Below, piece after piece: positions 1-7,518 of a stretch of DNA of 64,000 nucleotides. A model generated the notes under the pieces. It did no database searches and was not told where the DNA came from. It saw nothing but the letters and a program-made list of their open reading frames with translations. Each line of letters starts with the position of its first letter. Positions within the stretch are counted from its first letter, which is position 1. This DNA comes from RGEC01 sp964626685 (GTDB lineage Bacteria > Bacteroidota > Bacteroidia > NS11-12g > UBA955): NCBI GenBank assembly GCA_964626685.1, contig CAZVJY010000008.1, positions 57,990-121,989 on the forward strand, written 5' to 3'. A program made the translations under genes and the position numbers.

Positions 1-732
1 CTGGTATCTTAGGAATTCTGACAGAAACCAGGTGCCGTGACGGTATGTTTCAACACCCAGCCAAAGGCCGATGACGAATAGAAATGCGGTAATTGCAACG
101 CTGAGATTCAACCATCCCGGCCAGGCATTTTTTCCCGCTGCAAAAAGCCTGACTAACGCTACAATTCCGGCAATCAACAATGCAACAGGCCCTTTTGTCA
201 TCACAGCAAGGCCGGCAAATATGCCGAACAACAAAAAATGGATGCGCGCATTGTTTTGGTTACTCGTTTCAATCTCAGCCAGAAACCATTGGTAAACCGA
301 CAGTAATATAAACAGGTTGAAAACCGGATCGATAATGCCTGTTTTAAAATAGAGTGCGGGTGCCAGGCTGCCTGCATAGGCAAGAACAAAGAATAAACCG
401 AAAAAATGACCGATGTGGTTTTTTCCGATATGGTAAAAAATGTTGATGGAAACAATGCCTGCAAGGGCATTCGGAAGGCGGGCTGCAAACTCATTGACTC
501 CAAAAATCTTCATGCAAATAGCCTGAAGCCATATGAACAGGGGTGGTTTTTCCCAAAAGGGCTCAAATGCAATCTGAACGCGGCCCCATTCTCCGGTTAC
601 CAGCATTTCACGGGCTGCTTCTGCAAAATTGATTTCGTCCCAGTCAAATAAATGGAAACTGCCCAGAAAAGGAACATACATCAGGGCTGCACCCAGCGTA
701 ATCAGAAGATGTATTGCAGTTTTACGACTCAC
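1..732 (-). CDS. ArnT/PMT-like GT39 membrane glycosyltransferase (partial, C-terminus outside window)
   Basis: Translating the minus strand from a GTG at 732 gives an open frame to the window edge (244 residues seen). It begins with a hydrophobic segment, then the periplasmic-loop motif FDWDE followed by NFAEAAREML, and FEPFWEKPPLFIW. Asp-Glu after the first membrane segment and the EKPP motif are typical of the GT39 family (ArnT, protein O-mannosyltransferases), which use polyprenyl-phosphate sugars at the periplasmic face of the inner membrane. Further membrane segments follow. The GTG overlaps the TGA of the upstream PAP2 gene (GTGA), so the two are likely translationally coupled; PAP2 phosphatases often recycle polyprenyl carriers, which suits a lipid-linked sugar pathway. 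The sugar and acceptor cannot be told. The first ATG (18 codons in) is an alternative start but would cut the first membrane segment. Confidence 0.85.
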   Translation of the reverse strand, partial: MSRKTAIHLLITLGAALMYVPFLGSFHLFDWDEINFAEAAREMLVTGEWGRVQIAFEPFWEKPPLFIWLQAICMKIFGVNEFAARLPNALAGIVSINIFYHIGKNHIGHFFGLFFVLAYAGSLAPALYFKTGIIDPVFNLFILLSVYQWFLAEIETSNQNNARIHFLLFGIFAGLAVMTKGPVALLIAGIVALVRLFAAGKNAWPGWLNLSVAITAFLFVIGLWLGVETYRHGTWFLSEFLRYQ

Positions 733-1328
733 CAGGTTATTTGTTTGAGAATTGCAATGCGGGAATATCCTAACCTGAAAACAAGCCATACAAACAATGC
801 TATGCAAATGCCTGCGGCAACATCATGCAGGTAATGCTGTCCCAGATACAGACGCGAAAATCCTACCAAAGTGGCGAAAATAACATACAATATTTCAACA
901 AGCCTGTATTTGCTGATGACAGCAAAAAAGCCCAGTGCTGTGAAAGCGCCTGCAGTATGGCCGCTTGGAAATGAGCGCCAGGATGCAATAGGGCTTCCCG
1001 GTACTTCAAACAGTGCGTTGCCGAGTTCCTGGATAGGCCGGGGCTCATTGAGCCCGAATTTAAGCCCTTGAACAAGAGCCAGTTCAAGTAAAAAGCAAAT
1101 GCCAAACCACAATCCGAGTTTGGGCTGTTTAATGAGGGCAAAGCCTATAGATGCTGAAATAAGTGGCCATTCGCCTAAAATGGTGCACCAAGTAAACACT
1201 TGGTCAAGAACAGGCGTATGCAGCTGATTTGCCCAAAGGGTAGGTGCATGGCACGGAATAAACAAAAGCCATAAAAATGAAGCAAAAACCAGAATGATGC
1301 CAATGCCGAAATAGTATTTTCCCCTCAT
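729..1328 (-). CDS. PAP2-family membrane phosphatase
   Basis: This 199-residue membrane protein carries the three PAP2 phosphatase signatures: K90 with R97-P98 (K-x6-RP), PSGH at 121-124, and SR 158-159 with H165 and D169 (SR-x5-H-x3-D). The catalytic His pair is therefore H124 and H165. About five to six membrane segments surround the motifs, placing the active site at the periplasmic face. Family members hydrolyse undecaprenyl pyrophosphate, phosphatidic acid or related lipid phosphates; the substrate here is not determined. It overlaps the GT39 gene by GTGA, which suggests a shared role in lipid-linked glycosylation. A consensus -7 box lies 12 bases upstream of the ATG, giving a short leader. 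Confidence 0.9.
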   Translation of the reverse strand: MRGKYYFGIGIILVFASFLWLLFIPCHAPTLWANQLHTPVLDQVFTWCTILGEWPLISASIGFALIKQPKLGLWFGICFLLELALVQGLKFGLNEPRPIQELGNALFEVPGSPIASWRSFPSGHTAGAFTALGFFAVISKYRLVEILYVIFATLVGFSRLYLGQHYLHDVAAGICIALFVWLVFRLGYSRIAILKQITW

Positions 1329-1339
1329 TTTCCTATCTG

Positions 1340-1347
1340 CAAAGATA
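1340..1347 (-). promoter_or_regulatory. -7 promoter box (TATCTTTG) for the PAP2/GT39 operon
   Basis: The minus strand reads TATCTTTG, an exact match to the Bacteroidota TAnnTTTG box. It would start transcription about 8 bases before the ATG at 1328. It overlaps the perfect palindrome at 1344-1355. Confidence 0.6.
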
Positions 1348-1355
1348 ATATTATC
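1344..1355. repeat. 12-bp perfect palindrome GATAATATTATC in a divergent promoter
   Basis: GATAATATTATC is a perfect inverted repeat between the divergent PAP2 and START-like genes and shares four bases with the PAP2 -7 box. Position suits an operator, but AT-rich palindromes of this size also occur by chance. Confidence 0.35.
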
Positions 1356-1427
1356 AGGATTCCTGTCATTTTCATTTTGAAATGTGGTGTAAAATGGTTT
1401 TTTTGCGCATCAGTAACATTCACTGCT

Positions 1428-1829
1428 ATGAGTTCTTCCTCTAACAACCGACTCAAACTTGAGCTGGAATACCCGCTAAGGTCTTCAACACATATTCTGT
1501 ATCAATATATATCAAGTCCTTCCGGTTTGCAGAGTTGGTTTGCAGATCACGTGGATGTAATAGGTTCGGGAAGATATCGGTTTCGTTGGGAGGATGATAC
1601 CGAAGTTAATGCCATAATGGTTAAAAATGTTACCAATAAGTATATTCGGTTTACCTTGGATAATGCTCAAGCGGATGATGAATACCTGGAATTCAGGATT
1701 ATTCAGGATGATATAACCGGTGATGTGGAGCTGGTAATAACCGAATTTATCAACAATGGCGAAGAAGACATGGCCGCATCCATCTGGGATTCAGCGGTAG
1801 ACAGCCTCAGGCATGTGATTGGGGCCTGA
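1428..1829 (+). CDS. START-like (SRPBCC) domain protein
   Basis: A 133-residue soluble protein starting MSSSSNNRLKLELEYPL. The pattern of an N-terminal strand, a helix (THILYQYISSPSGLQSWFAD), alternating strands and a C-terminal helix (DMAASIWDSAVDSLRHVIGA) matches the short START-like/AHSA1-like proteins common in Bacteroidota, thought to form a hydrophobic ligand pocket. No catalytic residue can be assigned. An in-frame ATG at 1377 would add 17 residues of unrelated hydrophobic sequence; I prefer 1428 because family members begin at the first strand. It is transcribed divergently from PAP2 and ends 4 bases from the converging amidohydrolase gene. Confidence 0.85.
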   Translation: MSSSSNNRLKLELEYPLRSSTHILYQYISSPSGLQSWFADHVDVIGSGRYRFRWEDDTEVNAIMVKNVTNKYIRFTLDNAQADDEYLEFRIIQDDITGDVELVITEFINNGEEDMAASIWDSAVDSLRHVIGA

Positions 1830-1833
1830 AGCG

Positions 1834-3054
1834 TTATTTATTCAATTCGTTTATGGCAAGCCAGGTCAATAGGCCTGCGCCATCTTCCAGTGCATCTTCA
1901 TCGGCATCAAAAGCAGGGTGGTGAACACTATTCACAATGCCTTTTTCTTCATTTCGTACTCCAAGTCGGTAAAAACAGCTTGGCACCTCCTGCGAGTAGT
2001 AGGCAAAATCTTCTGCTGCCATCCATATGTCCAGGTGTTCAACATAATTATCACCCAGGTAATCGGTGGCTGCTTCCTTGCAACTGAGGGTGAGTGCTTC
2101 GTCGTTTTGCAGAAAGGGGTATCCGCGCCGTATTTCAATATCAATTCGTCCACCCATGCTTTCTGCTATGCCGGTGGCTATGCGAGTTATTCTCTCGTGT
2201 GCTTCCGTTCGCCAGGATTCATTTAGTGTTCTGAAGGTTCCTTCCAGTTTCACCTCGGGAGGTATCACATTGGTGGCGCCATTGGCAATTACTTTGCCGA
2301 AAGAGAGTACCGAAGGCACAGCGGGATTGGCATTGCGTGAAACTACCTGTTGCAGCCCCGTGATAATATGTGCGGCAATTAAAACCGGGTCAATGTTGAA
2401 ATGCGGCATGGCGCCATGACCGCCCTTTCCATGCACAGTCATGTATATTTCGTCGGTGCTGGCCATATAAAGTCCTGGCCTAAAGCCGGTTTTCCCGGTG
2501 GGTATCTGGGGCATAACATGCTGACCGATCATCACATCCGGTCTGGGATTTTCCAGCACACCGTCTGCAATCATCAGGCTTGCGCCACCGGGCAGTTTTT
2601 CTTCTCCTGGCTGAAAAACCAGTTTTACGGTGCCTGAAAACTGATGGCTGAGCTCATGCAAAATGGTGGCAGCTCCAAGTAGGGAAGTTGTATGCACATC
2701 GTGCCCGCAAGCGTGCATCACCCCTTCATTTTTACTTCTGTATGGCCTGCCGTCATTAACCTCTGTAATGGGCAAAGCATCCATATCTGCGCGCAGTCCC
2801 ACCACTTTTTTATGGTTGCCGCCTTTTCCCTCAATCAGGGCAATAACACCGGTTTTAGCCAGTCTTTGTGTTTTCAGTCCCAGTTTGTTTTGCAAATAAT
2901 CTTCAACCCAGGCTGCGGTATTGTGTTCCTGAAAAGACAGTTCCGGATTCATGTGCAAATGTCTGCGCATCTCTGTCAGCATGGGTTTTAGCGATTTGGC
3001 CTTCGCTTTGATGATATCAATCAATTCCGTTTTTGGGGCTGCCGGGTTTAGCAT
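1834..3054 (-). CDS. M20-family amidohydrolase (N-acyl-amino-acid / IAA-amino-acid hydrolase-like)
   Basis: A 406-residue cytosolic enzyme of the M20D group. The metal-binding stretch GLRADMDALP is followed by MHACGHDVHT (metal His and Cys), then FQPGEE, in which the second Glu is the usual general base, and near the C-terminus VHHPAFDADEDAL, the other metal ligand region. A dimerisation domain sits in between. Related enzymes split N-acyl amino acids such as hippurate, acetyl-amino acids or auxin conjugates; the substrate here cannot be chosen. Length is typical. A clear promoter lies upstream and the gene stands alone between convergent and divergent neighbours. Confidence 0.92.
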   Translation of the reverse strand: MLNPAAPKTELIDIIKAKAKSLKPMLTEMRRHLHMNPELSFQEHNTAAWVEDYLQNKLGLKTQRLAKTGVIALIEGKGGNHKKVVGLRADMDALPITEVNDGRPYRSKNEGVMHACGHDVHTTSLLGAATILHELSHQFSGTVKLVFQPGEEKLPGGASLMIADGVLENPRPDVMIGQHVMPQIPTGKTGFRPGLYMASTDEIYMTVHGKGGHGAMPHFNIDPVLIAAHIITGLQQVVSRNANPAVPSVLSFGKVIANGATNVIPPEVKLEGTFRTLNESWRTEAHERITRIATGIAESMGGRIDIEIRRGYPFLQNDEALTLSCKEAATDYLGDNYVEHLDIWMAAEDFAYYSQEVPSCFYRLGVRNEEKGIVNSVHHPAFDADEDALEDGAGLLTWLAINELNK

Positions 3055-3086
3055 TTTTGGGATGTTGTGTTTTTTCAGTTATTTTG

Positions 3087-3094
3087 CAAATGTA
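3087..3094 (-). promoter_or_regulatory. -7 promoter box (TACATTTG) for the M20 amidohydrolase
   Basis: Exact TAnnTTTG on the minus strand, with a TTG about 17-19 bases upstream as a possible -33 element. Predicted leader before the ATG at 3054 is about 29 bases. Confidence 0.55.
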
Positions 3095-3100
3095 AATACC

Positions 3101-3688
3101 TTGAGACAAGTAAACTACATTGTGTTGTTGATAGGAGGCATTTTTATGTCTTTGTCAGGTTGCCGCAAACTGGCTACAAAAGAAACATACAGTCTGGATG
3201 CCAATTTTAAAAGCATATTCGGCTTTCCTGAAGGCAGTACCTGGGTTTACTACCTTGCCACCGATACCCTGAAAAAGGAAACCGTTGTGTTAAAGAACCG
3301 CATGGCAGGTAAAATGCGCTTTGATAATCTTGAACAGGAGTTTATCTCCTATGAGTTGCACTCCACCATAGACAGCCAGCAGCTTGTGCGTTGCATGGCA
3401 ACAGGAGAGAATACGGCAAGATGGGCGCTTTTATACAAAGATTCGATTTATCGGCAGGTAGCAGAAATGTACTACAGCGCATCGCTGTTCAGTGGTGTAA
3501 TGGGTAACGGGGATACAGTCACATATTTGCCCTCCCTCAGTGTGGGAGATATTATGTATTACAATGTAATTGAGTTGCGCTCTGCCCGCAAGAAGAAATA
3601 CAGCAGACTCTATTTTAGCGGCAATACGGGAATTGTAAGAAAAGATTATGTGGATGGCCGCATATATTTATTGAAAACCTTCCGCTAA
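3101..3688 (+). CDS. Predicted lipoprotein of unknown function
   Basis: With a TTG start at 3101 the product begins LRQVNYIVLLIGGIF and has a lipobox LSGC, a textbook lipoprotein signal of about 20 residues; the mature part is about 175 residues. An in-frame ATG at 3062 would add 13 residues, and the open frame reaches back further into the opposite-strand amidohydrolase gene, which is not credible. A near-consensus -7 box (TTATTTTG, 3079-3086) sits just upstream of the TTG and favours it. The mature protein has strand-rich sequence (SIFGFPEGSTWVYYLA; LPSLSVGDIMYYNVIEL) and no family I recognise. It is followed 17 bases later by dnaG but no functional link is apparent. Confidence 0.75.
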   Translation: MRQVNYIVLLIGGIFMSLSGCRKLATKETYSLDANFKSIFGFPEGSTWVYYLATDTLKKETVVLKNRMAGKMRFDNLEQEFISYELHSTIDSQQLVRCMATGENTARWALLYKDSIYRQVAEMYYSASLFSGVMGNGDTVTYLPSLSVGDIMYYNVIELRSARKKKYSRLYFSGNTGIVRKDYVDGRIYLLKTFR

Positions 3689-3705
3689 TTTGTTAATTTC
3701 GGGGC

Positions 3706-5616
3706 ATGATCAGTCCCGGTTCTATTGAACAAATTTTAAATGCAGTAATTATAGAAGACGTGGTTGGTGACTACGTCAATCTAAAACGATCGGGATCAAG
3801 GTTTAAGGGAGTTTGTCCTTTTCATGATGAAAAAACCCCCAGTTTCATTGTTTCGCCCGGAATGGGAATTTACAAATGTTTCGGATGTCAGAAAGGGGGC
3901 AATGCCATTCAGTTTCTTATGGATATTGATAACATGTCATATCCTGAGGCAGCAAGGGCCCTTGCCACCCGGTATGGCATAGAGCTGGTAGAAACCGGCA
4001 ACCGGGATGATGATGAATACAAAGAAAAACAAAAAGTAAGGGAAAGCCTGCAGGCTGCACTGGACTATGCGGCTGATTATTTTGAAAAGCAGCTGCACGA
4101 TGTAGAAGAGGGAAAGACCAAAGCAATGCCTTACTTTAAGGAGCGTGGATATACCTATGAAACCATCCGCAAGTGGCGCCTTGGCTACAGCCCGGAAGCC
4201 TGGGAAGCATTTACCCAAAAGGCTGTTAAGGAAGGTTATAAGCAAGAAAATCTGGAGCTGGCCGGTTTGATAAAAAAGCGGGAAAACGGTTCTTTTTACG
4301 ATCTTTACCGAAATAGGGTGATTTTTCCGCTGATTGGGGTAAGCGGAAAATTACTGGGGTTTGCCGGACGCAAGATGAGTAGTGCCGATCCTGCTCCCAA
4401 ATATGTAAATTCTCCGGAAACAGAGTTATACAAAAAAAGCGATTTTCTATATGGTATTTTTCAGGCAAAAAATGCCATTAAAAAGCATGATAAGGTTTAC
4501 CTGACTGAAGGGTATACCGATGTTATTACCCTGCATCAGGCCGGGATTGAAAATGTAGTAGCCAGCAGCGGGACAGCCCTTACACCCAATCAAATTAAAC
4601 TGATTCGTAGGTTTACCCAAAACGTAACGGTAGTGTATGATGGCGATACGGCTGGAATAAAAGCTTCTTTGCGTGGTATTGACCTGCTCTTGTCGGATGA
4701 TCTGAATGTGAGGGTGGTTTCCCTGCCCGAAGGTGAAGATCCTGATTCTTACTGCGCAAAGCTGGGTGGTGAGGCTTTTTCCGATTACCTACATCTTGAG
4801 GAACAGAATTTTATCATCTTCAAGGCAAAGCTGCTTTTGGCTGAGTGCGGGGATGATCCCATAAAAAAGTCTGAAGCCATCCGTGATATTTTGCAAAGTG
4901 TTGCCTGCATGAACGATGCCCTGAAGCGCAACGCCATGAATCAGGAGCTGGCCAGGGTTTGTAAGATTGATGAAGCTTTACTGGCTGCCGAATTGGGTAA
5001 GTTGCTGAGATCCAGAAACCTGAAACACGAACAGGATTTCATTAAGGAAGTAAAGCAGGTTACAACCGCTACGGGTATTGACCTGCCGAGGGAAGAGCTC
5101 ACAGATGTGTTTCAGGAACGGGCCTTGTTTAGGATATTGCTGTTGAATGGTGATGCTCAGTGGGATGAGCAAACAACGGTTAGTGATTTTATTCTGAAAG
5201 AACTGAAAGAAGATGAACAACTGTTGTTTAATGATGAAATGTGCGCCCAGATAGTATCTCAGATAAAGTTTGGTGTTTGGGAAAAATGGCCCGGGCAATC
5301 CTATTTTACACACCATACCAGTCCGGAAATTGCTTCATGGGCTGCAGGGATTCTTTCTTCAGGATATGAGCTTAGTAAAGCGTTTGCCGATAATTTTATT
5401 CATGTAAAAAGAGAAGAAGAGAATTACCGCAATGATGTAACGGCAGTTTTCTTATATCTGCGCAAGAAGAAACTGGACAATCTGATCAAGCATTACACGC
5501 AATCACTTCAGCATCCCGAAACAGATGTGTCCGATACACTGGAAATGCTGAATTATCTCAATGAGCTTAGGAGCCGCGTATCTAAAGACATTGGCGGGGT
5601 TGTGTTTACAATTTAA
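3706..5616 (+). CDS. dnaG: DNA primase DnaG
   Basis: A 636-residue primase that makes RNA primers for replication. The N-terminal CHC2 zinc site is C37, H40, C58, C61 (VCPFHDEKTPSF, YKCFGCQKGG). The Toprim catalytic core shows E268 (LTEGYTDV) and the metal-binding DGD at 312-314 (YDGDTAGIKA). The C-terminal part, about residues 430-636, is helical and should contact the replicative helicase DnaB. Length is normal and all key residues are kept. It stands as a single gene, not in the rpsU-dnaG-rpoD arrangement of proteobacteria. Confidence 0.97.
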   Translation: MISPGSIEQILNAVIIEDVVGDYVNLKRSGSRFKGVCPFHDEKTPSFIVSPGMGIYKCFGCQKGGNAIQFLMDIDNMSYPEAARALATRYGIELVETGNRDDDEYKEKQKVRESLQAALDYAADYFEKQLHDVEEGKTKAMPYFKERGYTYETIRKWRLGYSPEAWEAFTQKAVKEGYKQENLELAGLIKKRENGSFYDLYRNRVIFPLIGVSGKLLGFAGRKMSSADPAPKYVNSPETELYKKSDFLYGIFQAKNAIKKHDKVYLTEGYTDVITLHQAGIENVVASSGTALTPNQIKLIRRFTQNVTVVYDGDTAGIKASLRGIDLLLSDDLNVRVVSLPEGEDPDSYCAKLGGEAFSDYLHLEEQNFIIFKAKLLLAECGDDPIKKSEAIRDILQSVACMNDALKRNAMNQELARVCKIDEALLAAELGKLLRSRNLKHEQDFIKEVKQVTTATGIDLPREELTDVFQERALFRILLLNGDAQWDEQTTVSDFILKELKEDEQLLFNDEMCAQIVSQIKFGVWEKWPGQSYFTHHTSPEIASWAAGILSSGYELSKAFADNFIHVKREEENYRNDVTAVFLYLRKKKLDNLIKHYTQSLQHPETDVSDTLEMLNYLNELRSRVSKDIGGVVFTI

Positions 5617-5782
5617 GGGAGCTTTTTTTCCATATACGATTTTTTGCAGTTGTCTAAAAGCCTTGCGGAGCCTGGTTTCTTTTTTGTTTTCGGATGTGTA
5701 AATATGTGTTTTTAAACATTTGATATAATGCAATTTGTAATTAAAAAGTTAGTTTGGCACGTTTGTTGTTATGTATGCAGCA

Positions 5783-6358
5783 ATGAAAAAACTGCTAGCA
5801 ACATTGGTCTTTGTGGTAATGTTTGTGGCTACAGCTGCAACATTAAACCAGAGACGCACCCTGAAGTTAGAGTCTGATGAAGTTGAGAAAGATCGAGTTG
5901 TTGTTTCCGGTTCAACCCTTCTTTACGATAGTCTTCAGTTATCGCTAAAAACCATTCCCAATGCACAGCAGCTTTATACTGTTGCCAAAAAGAGTGTTGG
6001 ACGTTGGGCAAAATTGTTTACTGTAATTAAAATAGAGGAGAGTGGTGCAGACGGTAAAAACAGCTGGTATGCAAAAAATTATGCGAATCTTACCGGTATG
6101 CGTTTTCCCGGAAAAGGGCGCACAACCACCGCAATTCGCTCAGGGCACAACTATTACGCTGTATTCAACAACTGGTATGACTGTGTGGTTGACTTCGGAC
6201 ACTACATGGAAGTAATGGATAGCTTGTTCGAGAAAAAATACGGAAGGCCAGCACGGGATGAGTACGAAATGGTGAACTTTATGTTTGGGTCATTCAACGT
6301 ACATGGAAAGTGGAAGAGCGATGTTACCTGGCTGCTAAGCCATTTTAATTACAAGTAA
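5783..6358 (+). CDS. Secreted glucosaminidase-like protein
   Basis: The product starts MKKLLATLVFVVMFVATAATL, a secretion signal; an ATG four codons earlier (5771) is an alternative. The mature part, about 170 residues, resembles the glucosaminidase/lysozyme-like domain: an early Glu in IKIEESGADGKN in the place of the catalytic acid, the NLTGM stretch matching the family's N-L-x-G segment, and Y-A-V-F-N-N-W-Y-D-C-V-V-D-F in place of the Y-x-S-x-x-D-A-V-x-D segment. Family enzymes cut N-acetylglucosamine bonds in peptidoglycan in the periplasm. The match is by motif only. A strong bidirectional terminator follows. Confidence 0.75.
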   Translation: MKKLLATLVFVVMFVATAATLNQRRTLKLESDEVEKDRVVVSGSTLLYDSLQLSLKTIPNAQQLYTVAKKSVGRWAKLFTVIKIEESGADGKNSWYAKNYANLTGMRFPGKGRTTTAIRSGHNYYAVFNNWYDCVVDFGHYMEVMDSLFEKKYGRPARDEYEMVNFMFGSFNVHGKWKSDVTWLLSHFNYK

Positions 6359-6379
6359 ATTCTAACTTAAAAACAATTT

Positions 6380-6405
6380 AAAAAGCCCGATTACGGGCTT
6401 TTTTT
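6380..6405. terminator. Bidirectional intrinsic terminator
   Basis: AAAAGCCCG and CGGGCTTTTTTT form a perfect stem with a four-base loop. It closes the glucosaminidase-like gene on the plus strand. On the minus strand the stem encodes the last residues of the MFS protein (KKSP) and its TAA stop lies in the loop, so it can also serve the converging MFS gene. Confidence 0.85.
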
Positions 6406-7518
6406 ATGCCGTGAAATCGCAAAAGCCAGTGCCATAAGGGATGCAAAGGCACTAAAACCAAATACCAAATGGTATCCGTGTGCATGAAGATTCAGGCAAT
6501 AACCCGATCCCAGACCACCGATGATAATGCCAATTTCCAATGCCATAAAAAGCATGGATAGCGACCGGCCTCTTGTTTCGGGTGTGCTCACATCACCCGC
6601 CCATGCAAACAGGGAAGGGGCATTGAATCCCTGCCCGATACCATAAAGAACAGCAGCCGGGAAGAATGCAGTTTCGAAAAACAACAGCAGAAGTGCACAA
6701 ACCTGAAATGCAGTTCCTATTCCGATGCCTGCCGCCCTTCCAAGCCGGTCACTGAGTTTTCCGCTGAATACCCTTACCAAAAGGCTGCTGCCAATGTAGA
6801 CCGTTAAAAAAATGCCTTTGTTGCTGTAGCCCAAATCAGCCGTGTAGTCTGGCATTACCGTAAGCAGGGCGCCCAGTGGTATGCACACCAGCAGCATTAG
6901 CAAAGAAGGCGGCCAGGCTTCCAGGTAGAAAAATCCGCCATTCCGACGAATGTTCTCGCTGCTTGGTCTGGTTTCGGGTAAAAGACTAAAAATGATTATG
7001 GCCAAAATAGCCAGAACTGAACTTGCGGTAAATAAGCCCTGTTGGCCCCAGCCAAGAACCATCCAAGCACCCAGTGCGTATCCTGCAGCAGTGCCGCTGT
7101 TGCTGAAAATGCCCTGCCAGCCGAGCGCCTCACCGCGTCTGTCCTCGGGGATTATGTCTGTGGTAAAAGCGGTAAATCCTGTTGGTGAGAAGCCTGTAGA
7201 AAATCCGTGCAGAAAACGGATGAGAAAAAACAGCCATAAAGTTTGTGCCCAAGGGTATAGCAACCCAGCAATTACGCAAAACAACGCCCCGCCGATCATG
7301 GCATGTTTTCTTCCCAGTTTATCGGTTACCCAGCCGCTGAACGGTCGTGCAAGCAATGCGCTAAAGGCAAATGCCGGCAATATAAATCCGATGTAGGCCT
7401 GCCCATTCATATTTCGGAGCACTTCAGGCAGTTCGGGCAGCAATATGTTGAATGAAAGGAAAAATAGCAATGAGCCAAAGCTCATAAGCCAGAAATTGTT
7501 TGGCAGTCCCTTAGCCAT
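6391..7518 (-). CDS. MFS transporter
   Basis: A 375-residue, twelve-helix major facilitator protein of the inner membrane. The loop between helices 2 and 3 has the MFS signature GWVTDKLGRKHAMIGG, and its half-repeat VFSGKLSDRLGRAAGIG lies in the second half. RFLHGFSTGFSPTGFTA matches helix 4-5 of drug/sugar exporters. The substrate is unknown. The open frame extends to 7554, but ATG 7518 (MAKGLPNNFW) fits the family better and overlaps the nadE stop by 8 bases, so the two are likely co-transcribed. Its C-terminal codons lie in the shared terminator hairpin. Confidence 0.9.
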   Translation of the reverse strand: MAKGLPNNFWLMSFGSLLFFLSFNILLPELPEVLRNMNGQAYIGFILPAFAFSALLARPFSGWVTDKLGRKHAMIGGALFCVIAGLLYPWAQTLWLFFLIRFLHGFSTGFSPTGFTAFTTDIIPEDRRGEALGWQGIFSNSGTAAGYALGAWMVLGWGQQGLFTASSVLAILAIIIFSLLPETRPSSENIRRNGGFFYLEAWPPSLLMLLVCIPLGALLTVMPDYTADLGYSNKGIFLTVYIGSSLLVRVFSGKLSDRLGRAAGIGIGTAFQVCALLLLFFETAFFPAAVLYGIGQGFNAPSLFAWAGDVSTPETRGRSLSMLFMALEIGIIIGGLGSGYCLNLHAHGYHLVFGFSAFASLMALAFAISRHKKSP

